Shown one piece after another: positions 50,341-59,186 of a DNA stretch of 64,000 nt. Both the position numbers and the translations under genes were made by a program. The notes beneath the pieces are model-generated. The model saw nothing but the letters and a program-made list of their open reading frames with translations, searched no databases and had not been told where the DNA came from. The stretch comes from HKCCE3408 sp038530555 (GTDB lineage Bacteria; Pseudomonadota; Alphaproteobacteria; Rhodobacterales; Rhodobacteraceae): assembly GCA_038530555.1 (NCBI GenBank), contig JBCBCN010000001.1, forward strand, positions 124,001 through 188,000, read 5' to 3'. How positions within the stretch are numbered: the stretch's first letter is position 1; every line of letters starts with the position of its first letter.

Positions 50341-50811
50341 CTAATCATCCCCCGCATGCAGCAGAATAAGCGCCAGCGCATGCTCGACTGTGGCCCGACG
50401 CACCGCATCGCGGCCTCGAGCGCCAAAATCTACGGTCTCCGTCGCCACGTCTGATCCGAACGACAGCCCGAAGCAGACCCGGCCTTCGGGTTTGTTCTCG
50501 GACGGGCCGGGACCCGCAATGCCGCTGACGGCGATCGACATGAACGCGCGGGAGCGGGCGCGCGCGCCTTCCGCCATCTCGGCCACGACAGGCTCAGAGA
50601 CCGCGCCATGGGCCGCCAGCGTTTCGATCTTGACGCCGAGCGTTTCGATCTTGGCCGGGTTGGAATAGGTGATGAAGCCGCGATCAAAGACCGCCGAAGA
50701 TCCCGGTATATCGGTCAGGGCCGCCGCAATCATGCCGCCGGTGCAACTTTCGGCTGTGGCCAGCATCCAACCCCGCTCCTCCAGGAGCAATTTCACCTCT
50801 AGTGCGCTCAT
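50341..50811 (-). CDS. pncC: Nicotinamide-nucleotide amidohydrolase PncC (CinA C-terminal domain)
   Basis: A 156-residue stand-alone CinA C-terminal domain: MLATAESCTGGMIAAALTDIPGSSAVFDRGFITYSNPAKIETLGV, SEPVVAEMAEGA, AVSGIAGPGPSENKPEGRVCFGL. It deamidates NMN to nicotinate mononucleotide, recycling pyridine nucleotides. Downstream of pgpA by 35 bases, probably one operon. Confidence 0.92.
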   Translation of the reverse strand: MSALEVKLLLEERGWMLATAESCTGGMIAAALTDIPGSSAVFDRGFITYSNPAKIETLGVKIETLAAHGAVSEPVVAEMAEGARARSRAFMSIAVSGIAGPGPSENKPEGRVCFGLSFGSDVATETVDFGARGRDAVRRATVEHALALILLHAGDD

Positions 50812-50846
50812 TCAGCCTCAACTCCCCGCGTCCTATAGACGCCGTC

Positions 50847-51341
50847 CTATAGATGGGCGATTGCGGCGAGAGCCGCGACACCCAGGGCCGCAAATGCGCC
50901 CGCGATCACATCGTCGAGCATCACGCCCAGCGGGCTCTGCATACGATCCGCCCATCCCACGGGTCCGGGTTTTAAGATATCGAACAGGCGAAACAAGACG
51001 AAAGCGGCGAGGATGCCCGGCCAAAGCGCGAGGATTGGCGCGCCGCTGAGCTCTGCGCCCAGTGAGACGGGCCAAAGGGCGATCCATTGACCCGCGACCT
51101 CGTCGATGACGATTTCGGAGGGATCGTGGTCCGTGCCTGCACCGGTCGCGCGTCTTATGGCCCAGACACCGAGGGCGGTGATCACCAGGCTCGCCGCAGC
51201 CAAGGCAACTATGCCGCCCAGCTGATGCAGCGCAAAGGCCAGGGGTATGGCGGCCAGACTGCCCCAAGTGCCGGGCGCTGGCCGGATATGGCCGACTGGC
51301 CCCAATGTGGCGATCCTGCCCGCTGGGCTTTGCAAGCTCAC
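50847..51341 (-). CDS. pgpA: Phosphatidylglycerophosphatase A
   Basis: A 164-residue membrane protein: HIRPAPGTWGSLAAIPLAFAL, DPSEIVIDEVAGQWIAL and LWPGILAAFVLFRLFDILKPGPVGWADR, LGVMLDDVIAGAFA. These are the PgpA motifs with catalytic Asp/Glu in IVIDEVAGQ. It dephosphorylates phosphatidylglycerophosphate to phosphatidylglycerol. Its start faces the dusB-ntr block across a 255-base divergent region. Confidence 0.95.
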   Translation of the reverse strand: MSLQSPAGRIATLGPVGHIRPAPGTWGSLAAIPLAFALHQLGGIVALAAASLVITALGVWAIRRATGAGTDHDPSEIVIDEVAGQWIALWPVSLGAELSGAPILALWPGILAAFVLFRLFDILKPGPVGWADRMQSPLGVMLDDVIAGAFAALGVAALAAIAHL

Positions 51342-51381
51342 GGATGCCCCGGCGCTTCGGCAAAATTCCTAGGTAAACGCT

Positions 51382-51472
51382 TGCGCAACTCAATGGCTTT
51401 CACGCCGCATCGGTAGGCAAAAGTGATTTGGAAATTTCTTGGAATCACTTGGAGTTGCGCATCCATTGCCTA
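51382..51472. repeat. Nested inverted repeats in the pgpA-dusB intergenic region
   Basis: Outer pair tgcgcaactc (51382-51391) and gagttgcgca (51452-51461), perfect over 10 bp. Inner pair aagtgatt (51421-51428) and aatcactt (51443-51450). A third pair, taggcaa (51414-51420) and ttgccta (51466-51472), crosses the outer one and so cannot form at the same time in a simple fold. The rest of 51342-51596 holds an AT-rich tract near 51490-51500 that could be a promoter region for dusB-ntr. Confidence 0.65.
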
Positions 51473-51596
51473 AACTTTCATCCTAGCGTATATTTTTTAG
51501 GCTTGTAGGCCGGAAAGCGTCAGAGGTATCCGCGCAGGAATCCCCTTCGCGGCCTCGTGATCTTAACGTCTGGCGCGACTGCGTAAAGTTTGAGCT

Positions 51597-52631
51597 ATGG
51601 GTCATTGGGCTGCTGAAATTTGGGGGGCGTCCGCGGAGGACGCGCAGGCAGGGCCGGCCGTGGCCCTGGCACCGTTGGCGGGGATCACAGATCTGCCGTT
51701 CCGTAGGCTTGTGCAGCGGTTTGGAGCAAGCTGGGTCGTGTCGGAAATGGTGGCGAGCGCTGATATGGTCAACGCGCGCCCCTCGGCCCTGGCCAAAGCT
51801 GAACTTGGTTTTGATCAGGCCCGCACCTCGGTGCAACTGGCCGGGCGTGAGGCGCATTGGATGGCCGAGGCCGCGCGCATCGCCGAGGCGCAGGGCGCGC
51901 GCGCGATCGACATAAATATGGGCTGTCCCGCCAAAAAAGTCACCTCCAGCAGCGGCAATGGCGCCTGCGGCTCGGCGCTGCTGCGGGAGCCGGACCTGGC
52001 GCTGAGCCTGATCGAGGCAGTCGTTGGCGCGGTCGATGTGCCCGTGACGTTGAAGACCCGGTTGGGCTGGGATGAGACAGTCTTGAACGCGCCAGACATT
52101 GCCCGGCGGGCCGAAGGGGCGGGGATCCGCGCGATCACGATCCACGGCCGGACTAGGTGTCAGTTCTATAAAGGCCGTGCCGATTGGGCGGCGATTGGCG
52201 CCGTCAAAGACGCTGTGTCGATACCGGTCATTGCCAATGGAGACATCACCGATACGGCAACGGCGCGGGCGGCGCTGACAGCATCGGGCGCCGACGGGGT
52301 CATGGTCGGGCGCGGGGCGCAGGGGCGGCCTTGGCGCTTGGCGCAGATCCGGGCTGAGTTGGCCCGCGATGCTGCCATCGCGCCAGCCGTGAAGGCGCCA
52401 AGCGGGCAAGCGCTTTTCGATGTAATCGCAGAGCATTACGACGCGATGCTCACCTTTTATGGCGTTGCCATGGGGTCTCGTGTGGCGCGCAAACATCTGG
52501 GCTGGTACCTTGATGATATGCGCGACGTCCCGCAGGACCTGCGCCGCGCTATCTTGACCACAACGGAGCCTCGACACACCCTTTCGCTCTTGCGCCAGGC
52601 CGTGCTTGGCGCCCATGAGGTCGCGGCATGA
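51597..52631 (+). CDS. dusB: tRNA-dihydrouridine synthase DusB (NifR3)
   Basis: A 344-residue FMN enzyme: VALAPLAGITDLPFRRLVQRFGASWVVSEMV, the catalytic NMGCPAKKVTSSSGNGACGSALL (cysteine acid), IHGRTRCQFYKG and GVMVGRGAQGRPW. It reduces uridines in the D-loop of tRNAs. First gene of the conserved nifR3-ntrB-ntrC cluster; overlaps ntrB by ATGA. The odd ~20-residue N-terminus with GHWAAEIWGAS is poorly conserved. Confidence 0.95.
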   Translation: MGHWAAEIWGASAEDAQAGPAVALAPLAGITDLPFRRLVQRFGASWVVSEMVASADMVNARPSALAKAELGFDQARTSVQLAGREAHWMAEAARIAEAQGARAIDINMGCPAKKVTSSSGNGACGSALLREPDLALSLIEAVVGAVDVPVTLKTRLGWDETVLNAPDIARRAEGAGIRAITIHGRTRCQFYKGRADWAAIGAVKDAVSIPVIANGDITDTATARAALTASGADGVMVGRGAQGRPWRLAQIRAELARDAAIAPAVKAPSGQALFDVIAEHYDAMLTFYGVAMGSRVARKHLGWYLDDMRDVPQDLRRAILTTTEPRHTLSLLRQAVLGAHEVAA

Positions 52632-53710
52632 GCGTGGCGGTCGAGATGTCGGGCGATCTTTGGGCCGCATTGCCGATCCCGGCGCTGATCCTCGACGCCG
52701 ATGACAAGGTGGCCGATGCGAACCCAGCCGCCGAGACCTTTTTGATTGCCTCAGCCAAATCCCTGGTGGGTGAAACGATCTGGGAAAAGCTCTATGTCGA
52801 TGCCCCGCTTGAAGCGGCCTTCGCGCGCGTCCGCTCGGGTCAGGCGCCCCTATTTGTGAACGCCGTGGCCATCGGAACGGGCTCCCGCAAGCCTATGACC
52901 TGCGACATGCAGATCGCACCGCTGGGCCGGGCAGGGCGCTTTGTCCTGGTCCTTTTCGAGGGGCGTGAAATGGCCGGGCGGCTTGATCGCGCCAAAAGCT
53001 CAAAAACAGCCGCCAAATCCGCCGTGGGCATGGCCGAGATGCTGGCCCATGAGATCAAGAACCCGCTGGCCGGGATCACTGGCGCGGCACAGCTCATTTC
53101 TATGTCGCTCAAGGGCGAAGACCGTGAGCTCACAGATCTGATCGTGGCCGAGACCCGCCGGATTGTGAAACTGCTCGATCAGGTCGAGGATTTCGGCAAT
53201 CTACGGCCGCCCGATCGCAAACCCATCAACATCCACGATATTCTCGACCGGGCGCGCACCTCGGCCAAGGTCGGCTTTGCCGCCCATATGGCGATCAGTG
53301 ACGACTATGACCCCTCGCTTCCCGCGGCCTTCGCCGATGCCGATCAGTTGCAACAGGTGTTCTTGAACCTGCTGAAGAACGCGGCCGAGGCCTCGGGCCA
53401 GTCGGGCGGCGAGATCCGCATCCGCTCCTTCTATGAGGGTGGCTTTAAGGTCCATCGCCGCGACGGCTCACTCCAAGCCGTGCCCCTTCAGGTTGAGATC
53501 ATCGACGATGGGCCGGGGATCGAGCCAGACCTGGCCGCCGACATTTTTGAGCCCTTCGTCTCGGGCCGGGAGAACGGCACCGGTCTGGGCCTCGCGCTCG
53601 TCGCTAAAATCATCGCCGATCATGACGGCCTCATCACGCTCGACAGTGTCCCGGGCCGCACCGTTTTTCGAATATCGCTGCCGCTGCCGCCGAAGGCGGC
53701 CGCACCTTAA
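52628..53710 (+). CDS. ntrB: Nitrogen regulation sensor kinase NtrB
   Basis: A 360-residue cytoplasmic histidine kinase. PAS domain (~10-110; LPIPALILDADDKVADANPAAETFL), H-box EMLAHEIKNPLAGITGAAQL (H141), N-box QVFLNLLKNAAEAS, and ATP lid motifs IIDDGPGIEPDL and ENGTGLGLALVAKIIADHDG. With PII protein it phosphorylates NtrC when nitrogen is scarce. It lies in the dusB-ntrB-ntrC operon, 15 bases before ntrC. Confidence 0.95.
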   Translation: MSVAVEMSGDLWAALPIPALILDADDKVADANPAAETFLIASAKSLVGETIWEKLYVDAPLEAAFARVRSGQAPLFVNAVAIGTGSRKPMTCDMQIAPLGRAGRFVLVLFEGREMAGRLDRAKSSKTAAKSAVGMAEMLAHEIKNPLAGITGAAQLISMSLKGEDRELTDLIVAETRRIVKLLDQVEDFGNLRPPDRKPINIHDILDRARTSAKVGFAAHMAISDDYDPSLPAAFADADQLQQVFLNLLKNAAEASGQSGGEIRIRSFYEGGFKVHRRDGSLQAVPLQVEIIDDGPGIEPDLAADIFEPFVSGRENGTGLGLALVAKIIADHDGLITLDSVPGRTVFRISLPLPPKAAAP

Positions 53711-53725
53711 AGAAAGAGAACATCC

Positions 53726-55129
53726 ATGGATGGCACCATCCTCGTCGCAGATGACGACCGCACCATTCGCACCGTTTTGACCCAGGCCCTGACGCGGGCT
53801 GGCTGCAAGGTCCATGCCACCTCCTCGCTGATGACGCTGATGCGTTGGGTTGACGAGGGGAAGGGCGATCTGGTGATCTCGGATGTGATCATGCCGGACG
53901 GCAACGGTCTGGAAACGCTGCCGAAAATCACCGAACGCCGCCCAGGGCTCCCGGTGATCGTGATCTCAGCGCAGAACACGATCATGACGGCAATCCAGGC
54001 GACGGAAGCCGATGCCTACGATTACCTCCCCAAGCCCTTCGACCTGCCCGATCTGATGAAACGTGCGGCGCGCGCGTTGGATCAAAAACGCCGACTGCCG
54101 GTGGCCAAACCCGCAACGGCGGAAGAAAGCGAAGCGCCCGGCGCGGCGTCTTTGGCGCGTCCGCCGCAAGAAGACCTGCCGCTCATTGGGCGAACGGCGG
54201 CGATGCAGTCGCTTTACCGCTTGGTGGCGCGGGTGATGAACACTGATCTGTCGGTGATGATTTCTGGCGAAAGCGGCACGGGCAAAAGCCTGATCGCCCG
54301 CGCGATCCACGATTTCTCGGACCGTCGCACGCTGCCGTTCGTCACGGTGTCTGCGGCGGATCTCGACGGGATGGACGGGCCCGGCATGGTCTTGAGCCGG
54401 GCCAAGGGTGGCTCCCTGCTCTTTGATGAGATCGGCGATTTCGACGATGCCGCGCAGGGTAAGATCGTCCGGATGCTCGATGCCTTTGGAGCCAACGCGC
54501 CGCGGGTCATGGCAACCTCGCAGAAGGATCTGATGCTCAAGATGGAAGACGGGCAGTTTCGGCAGGATCTGTTCTACCGCCTGGGCGGCGTGGCGATTGA
54601 TGTGCCCTCCTTGCGCGAACGCGTCGACGACATCCCGCTTTTGGCCAATCACTTCCTGGCCCGTGCCGAGGGCGATGGCACGCCGACGCGGCGCATTGCG
54701 GCCGAGGCGATGGATCTGATCCGCGCCTATTCATGGCCCGGCAATGTGCGCCAGTTGGAGAACGCCGTGCGCCGCCTGACCGTGACCAGCCAGGCCGAGG
54801 AAATCTCGAAATCCGAGATCGAAGCGGTGCTGGGCAATCAGCCCGCGATTGAGCCCCTGGTGGGTGTGGGCGAGGGGGACAAGCTCTCGGCTTCAGTAGG
54901 CAAACATCTTAGGCGGTATTTCGATCTGCATGGCGGTGTCTTGCCGCCGCGTGGTCTTTATGGCCGGATCCTGCGTGAGGTGGAGCTGCCACTCATTGAG
55001 ATCGCGCTTGAGGCGACGGGCGGCAATCAAGCCCGTTGCGCCGATCTTCTGGGCATCAACCGAAATACCCTGCGCAAGAAGATCACTGATCTCGATATTC
55101 GCGTGACACGGCGCCGGAAGTTGATGTAA
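53726..55129 (+). CDS. ntrC: Nitrogen regulator NtrC lacking the sigma-54 GAFTGA loop
   Basis: A 467-residue response regulator: receiver domain (ILVADDDRTIRTVL, phospho-acceptor VISDVIMPD, PKPF lysine), AAA+ domain with Walker A GESGTGKS (181-188) and Walker B LLFDEIGD (~231-238), and Fis-type helix-turn-helix NQARCADLLGINRNTLRKKI. Between A and B the segment FVTVSAADLDGMDGPGMVLSRAKGGS replaces the usual GAFTGA loop, shortening this region by roughly 20 residues. In Rhodobacter capsulatus a similar NtrC activates sigma-70 rather than sigma-54 polymerase; the same is likely here. Confidence 0.95.
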   Translation: MDGTILVADDDRTIRTVLTQALTRAGCKVHATSSLMTLMRWVDEGKGDLVISDVIMPDGNGLETLPKITERRPGLPVIVISAQNTIMTAIQATEADAYDYLPKPFDLPDLMKRAARALDQKRRLPVAKPATAEESEAPGAASLARPPQEDLPLIGRTAAMQSLYRLVARVMNTDLSVMISGESGTGKSLIARAIHDFSDRRTLPFVTVSAADLDGMDGPGMVLSRAKGGSLLFDEIGDFDDAAQGKIVRMLDAFGANAPRVMATSQKDLMLKMEDGQFRQDLFYRLGGVAIDVPSLRERVDDIPLLANHFLARAEGDGTPTRRIAAEAMDLIRAYSWPGNVRQLENAVRRLTVTSQAEEISKSEIEAVLGNQPAIEPLVGVGEGDKLSASVGKHLRRYFDLHGGVLPPRGLYGRILREVELPLIEIALEATGGNQARCADLLGINRNTLRKKITDLDIRVTRRRKLM

Positions 55130-55341
55130 AACCGCAACAGCTAGTGGCGTTTTGACGACAGGTTGCCGGGCTGTCCCGGCACGCCACTGCATCAAGCTGT
55201 GCGGGGTGCGCTTTGCCCCAAATGTAGCGGCGGGTAAAAGCAAGCCGAGGCGCGAACTGTGCCCTGGGCGCGACAGATCCGCCGGACGGGACGGACCCGA
55301 AAGAAGGGCCGCCCATCGGTGAACGGGGTGACGGACGGGCG

Positions 55342-57648
55342 GTGTCTGACGCATCACAATCTCAGTCCGGGGCCCAAACCGGGTCTCCATCGGGGGCGCA
55401 AGCCAAGGGTTTCATGACCCGTCTCGCGGCCTGGCGGCGGCAGCGTCGCGTGCGCAATGCCGGCACGATTGGCCTGGTTCTGCTGGCTCCGGTCCTGATT
55501 GCGGCGACGGTTCTGATCCTCGGGCCGCTGACTGAGGTGACGGATACGCGCGGCCTTCGGCTGATCCTGCTGGCCGATTTCATCTATATCCTGGTCGTCG
55601 CGGCCCTGGTATTGCGACAGGTGGGGCGCATGGTGGCGGCGCGGCGGGCGCGGTCGGCGGGCTCTCGCCTGCACTTGCGGCTGACGGGTGTCTTTGCCCT
55701 GGTCGCCCTGGTGCCGACCATTCTAGTCGCGATTTTCGGCACAATCGTGATCAATCTCGGGCTCGAGGGTTGGTTTTCCAGCCGGGTCAGCGATGCGCTC
55801 GGCAATTCCGTCGAGGCAGCCCAGGCCTATGCCCAGGAACAGCGCGACGATCTGGCCGCCGATGCCGCGGCACTCGCCGCCTTTCTCAACGCCAATCGTG
55901 ACGCGGCGCAGCGCAACAACAGGCTTTTTTCCGACGGTGATCTGCGCCAGGCGTTGGCGGCGGGTCAAAGCCGGATCCAGCGTGGTTTGCGCGAGGCCTT
56001 CGTGGTCGATGGCACCGGCGAATTGCGCCAGCGCGGAGAACGCTCCTATCGTTTCGATTTCGAGGCTATCCACCCCGATGATCTGAGCCGCGCGCTCGAT
56101 GGAGAGCTTGTGATTATCGACGATTTCGAGATCAATGAGGTGCGCGCACTCCTGCGCCTAGCGGCCTTCAACGACCGCTTTCTCTACATCTCTCGAAGCG
56201 TCGACGGTCAGATCCTGTCACTGCTCGATGAGACCGAGCAAACCACGCAGCTTTACCGACAGCTTGAAAGTGAGCGCGGGCGGACGCTTTTTGAGTTCGC
56301 GCTGGTCTATCTGGGCTTTTCGCTGATCATGATCGTGGCGGCGGTCTGGCTGGGCCTTTGGTTCGCCGAGCGCCTGTCCAAGCCCGTGGGCCGCCTGGCC
56401 AGTGCGGCGCAACGTGTGGGGCAGGGCGATCTGAACGTGCAGATCCCCGAGGAACGCGGCGATGACGAGATTGCTATGGTCGGTCGTCTGTTCAACCAGA
56501 TGACGCGTCAGCTCAAGGGTCAACGCGACGCGCTGATCGAGCAGAACGACGCGACCGAAGAACGCCGCCGCCTCTTCGATAGTGTGCTGGGGTCCGTCAC
56601 CTCGGGTGTGATCGGCCTGGATGCCGAGGGGCGGATCGAGTTCATCAATCGCTCGGCCAGCAAGCTTTTGGATATGAAGGAGGGCCGCGATACTGGGCAA
56701 CGCCTAGGCAAGATCGTGCCCGAGCTTTCGGGGCTTTACGACAAGCTTCTGGCGCGACCCTCGGACGCGGTTCAGGAAGAGATCAAGATCGCCCGCCGCG
56801 GCCAGACCGAGAGCCTTCTCGTCCGGATGGCCACGCGCCTCGATGCCGATGGCGCGCTGGAGGGCCACGTGGTGGCGATGGAAGACGTGACGGATTTGGT
56901 CAGCGCGCAGCGTATGGCGGCTTGGGGTGACGTGGCGCGGCGCATCGCCCATGAGATCAAGAACCCGCTCACCCCTATTCAGCTTTCGGCGGAGCGGGTG
57001 CGGCGCAAGTTTCATAGTAAGCTGGAAGAGGACGACGCCACGCGACTGGGCGAACTGACCGATGTGATCGTGCGCCAAACGGGGGATCTGCGCCGCATCG
57101 TCGATGAGTTTTCGAAATTCGCCCGCATGCCTGAGCCTGAGCGCCGTTTGGATAACCTAGCCCAGGTGCTGCGCGACGCGGTCGTTTTGCAACAGGCCGG
57201 ACAGCCCGGGATCCTCTGGCAGGTCGATATTCCCCAGCATGAGGTCAGTGTTGAGCTCGATCCGACGATGATCGGCCAGGCGCTGACCAATGTCCTCAAG
57301 AATGCAGGCGAGGCGACCGAGACCTTGATGGAGAAGGGCGCACCCTTCGGATACCAGCCCGAGTTGCGTGTACGGCTCAGCGAGGGGCTAGACCAAGCGG
57401 TGATCGAGATCGCCGACAACGGCGCGGGCCTGCCCGCCGACCGGGCACGCCTCTTTGAGCCTTACGTCACCACCCGCGACAAAGGCACGGGCCTCGGCCT
57501 GCCCATCGTCAAGAAGATCATTGAAGAGCATGGCGGCAGTTTTGAGCTGCACGACGCCGAGCCGTTTTCAACAGACGTCCAACATAGGGGCGCATTGGCG
57601 CGCATCGTATTGCCGCGCGCCGGTTCAAGCACAGGAGATGAGGTATGA
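55342..57648 (+). CDS. ntrY: Transmembrane nitrogen sensor kinase NtrY
   Basis: A 768-residue membrane kinase from GTG 55342. N-terminal helices (TIGLVLLAPVLIAATVLIL, LILLADFIYILVVAALVL, TGVFALVALVPTILVAIFGTIV), a ~150-residue periplasmic sensor, another helix (FALVYLGFSLIMIVAAVWLGLW), HAMP, PAS (VTSGVIGLDAEGRIEFINRSA), H-box ARRIAHEIKNPLTPIQLSAERV (H537) and ATPase motifs NVLKNAGEA, EIADNGAGLP and KGTGLGLPIVKKIIEEHGG. It phosphorylates NtrX in response to nitrogen or redox state. The ~210-base gap after ntrC holds nothing identified. Confidence 0.95.
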   Translation: MSDASQSQSGAQTGSPSGAQAKGFMTRLAAWRRQRRVRNAGTIGLVLLAPVLIAATVLILGPLTEVTDTRGLRLILLADFIYILVVAALVLRQVGRMVAARRARSAGSRLHLRLTGVFALVALVPTILVAIFGTIVINLGLEGWFSSRVSDALGNSVEAAQAYAQEQRDDLAADAAALAAFLNANRDAAQRNNRLFSDGDLRQALAAGQSRIQRGLREAFVVDGTGELRQRGERSYRFDFEAIHPDDLSRALDGELVIIDDFEINEVRALLRLAAFNDRFLYISRSVDGQILSLLDETEQTTQLYRQLESERGRTLFEFALVYLGFSLIMIVAAVWLGLWFAERLSKPVGRLASAAQRVGQGDLNVQIPEERGDDEIAMVGRLFNQMTRQLKGQRDALIEQNDATEERRRLFDSVLGSVTSGVIGLDAEGRIEFINRSASKLLDMKEGRDTGQRLGKIVPELSGLYDKLLARPSDAVQEEIKIARRGQTESLLVRMATRLDADGALEGHVVAMEDVTDLVSAQRMAAWGDVARRIAHEIKNPLTPIQLSAERVRRKFHSKLEEDDATRLGELTDVIVRQTGDLRRIVDEFSKFARMPEPERRLDNLAQVLRDAVVLQQAGQPGILWQVDIPQHEVSVELDPTMIGQALTNVLKNAGEATETLMEKGAPFGYQPELRVRLSEGLDQAVIEIADNGAGLPADRARLFEPYVTTRDKGTGLGLPIVKKIIEEHGGSFELHDAEPFSTDVQHRGALARIVLPRAGSSTGDEV

Positions 57649-59051
57649 GCGACATTCTGGTCGTCGATGATGAGCGTGATATCCGCGAGCTGATCTGTGA
57701 CATCCTACAGGATGAAGGGTTCTCGACCCGGATGGCTGGCAATTCCGATGAGGCGATGGCCGAGCTCAACGCCCAGCCGCCCGCGCTGATGGTCCTCGAT
57801 ATCTGGCTCAAGGACAGCAATATGGACGGGATCGACATCCTGACCCATACCAAGCGCGATAACCCAGAAGTGCCGGTGGTGATCATCTCGGGTCACGGCA
57901 ATATCGAAATCGCGGTCGCGGCGATCAAGCAGGGCGCCTATGATTTCATCGAAAAGCCGTTTAATATCGACCAGCTGATGGTCGTCATCCGCCGCGCTAT
58001 GGAGACCGCGCGCCTGCGCAAGGAAAACTCCGCCCTGCGCCGCCAAGATGGCAAATCGGCCGATATGATCGGGACCTCGCCGGCCTTCCGCACCCTCAAA
58101 GGGCAGCTCGACAAAGTCACCAAATCAAACGGCCGCGTCATGCTGACCGGCGGGCCGGGTGCGGGTAAGGAGATGGCCGCGCGCTACATCCACGCCCAAT
58201 CGAACCGGGCGGATGCGCCCTTTGTGACGGTCAATTCCGCCTCCATCGCGCCCGAACGCATGGAGGAGGTCCTGTTCGGTCGCGAGACGGCTGAGCGCGG
58301 GGTGGAGCAGGGCCTTTTGGAGCAGGCCCATGGCGGGCTGATTTATTTCGACGAGATCGCCGATATGCCGCTGGGCACCCAGTCGAAGATCCTGCGCGTC
58401 CTGGTCGATCAATCCTTCAGCCGCGTGGGCGGCACCGCCAAGGTGCGCGTCGATCTGCGGGTCATCTCCTCGACGAACCGGGATCTGAGCGATGAGATCG
58501 CGGCGGGTAATTTCCGAGAAGAGCTTTATCACCGCCTGAACGTCGTGCCTATCCACGTGCCCAGCCTGTCGGAGCGGCGGGAGGATATCCCGGTTCTGGC
58601 AGACCATTTCGTCCAAGGCTTCAACGCCGAACAGGGCCTGCCACTGCGCGAATTCGCAGATGATGCCACCGCGATGCTGCAGACGATGAATTGGCCTGGC
58701 AATGTGCGCCAGCTCAAGAACGTGGTGGAACGGGTGCTGATCCTGGGAGACGGCACCGGCCCGATTGAGCCGCGCGATCTGCCCGGGGCGGGCGGCACTG
58801 AGGAGAAGGGCGGAGTTGAAGACGACCTATCGCTCAGCGCGTCCCTTACCACGCTCCCGCTGCGCGAGGCGCGCGAGCTTTTTGAGCGTCACTACCTGAT
58901 GGCACAGATTAACCGCTTCGGTGGCAATATCTCTCGGACGGCGAATTTCGTCGGCATGGAGCGCTCGGCCCTGCACCGAAAGCTCAAATCTCTGGGCGTT
59001 GTGACGACGAACAAGGCCGGGGGACGGGTGGCGCAGGTCGAACAGGGCTAG
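57645..59051 (+). CDS. ntrX: Response regulator NtrX
   Basis: A 468-residue NtrC-family regulator coupled to ntrY by ATGA. Receiver domain (ILVVDDERDIRELI, VLDIWLKDS, EKPF), AAA+ domain with Walker A LTGGPGAGKE (~167-176) and Walker B LIYFDEIAD, R-finger-type FREELYHRLNVVPIHVPSL, and C-terminal HTH GGNISRTANFVGMERSALHRKL. As in its sister NtrC, GAFTGA is absent: the loop reads VLFGRETAERGVEQGL. It regulates nitrogen metabolism, respiration and envelope genes in relatives. Confidence 0.95.
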   Translation: MSDILVVDDERDIRELICDILQDEGFSTRMAGNSDEAMAELNAQPPALMVLDIWLKDSNMDGIDILTHTKRDNPEVPVVIISGHGNIEIAVAAIKQGAYDFIEKPFNIDQLMVVIRRAMETARLRKENSALRRQDGKSADMIGTSPAFRTLKGQLDKVTKSNGRVMLTGGPGAGKEMAARYIHAQSNRADAPFVTVNSASIAPERMEEVLFGRETAERGVEQGLLEQAHGGLIYFDEIADMPLGTQSKILRVLVDQSFSRVGGTAKVRVDLRVISSTNRDLSDEIAAGNFREELYHRLNVVPIHVPSLSERREDIPVLADHFVQGFNAEQGLPLREFADDATAMLQTMNWPGNVRQLKNVVERVLILGDGTGPIEPRDLPGAGGTEEKGGVEDDLSLSASLTTLPLREARELFERHYLMAQINRFGGNISRTANFVGMERSALHRKLKSLGVVTTNKAGGRVAQVEQG

Positions 59052-59186
59052 GGGCAGGGCCCAATCTAGGTGAGTCCGGCCCGCAACGCGCCGCCTTGGC
59101 GTGATCCCGCGAAGGTGCGTTTTCATTGACCGGGGCACCCCCAGTCGCCTATACCCCGCCAACCCAGGGGCAGCAGAAGCTATTCC

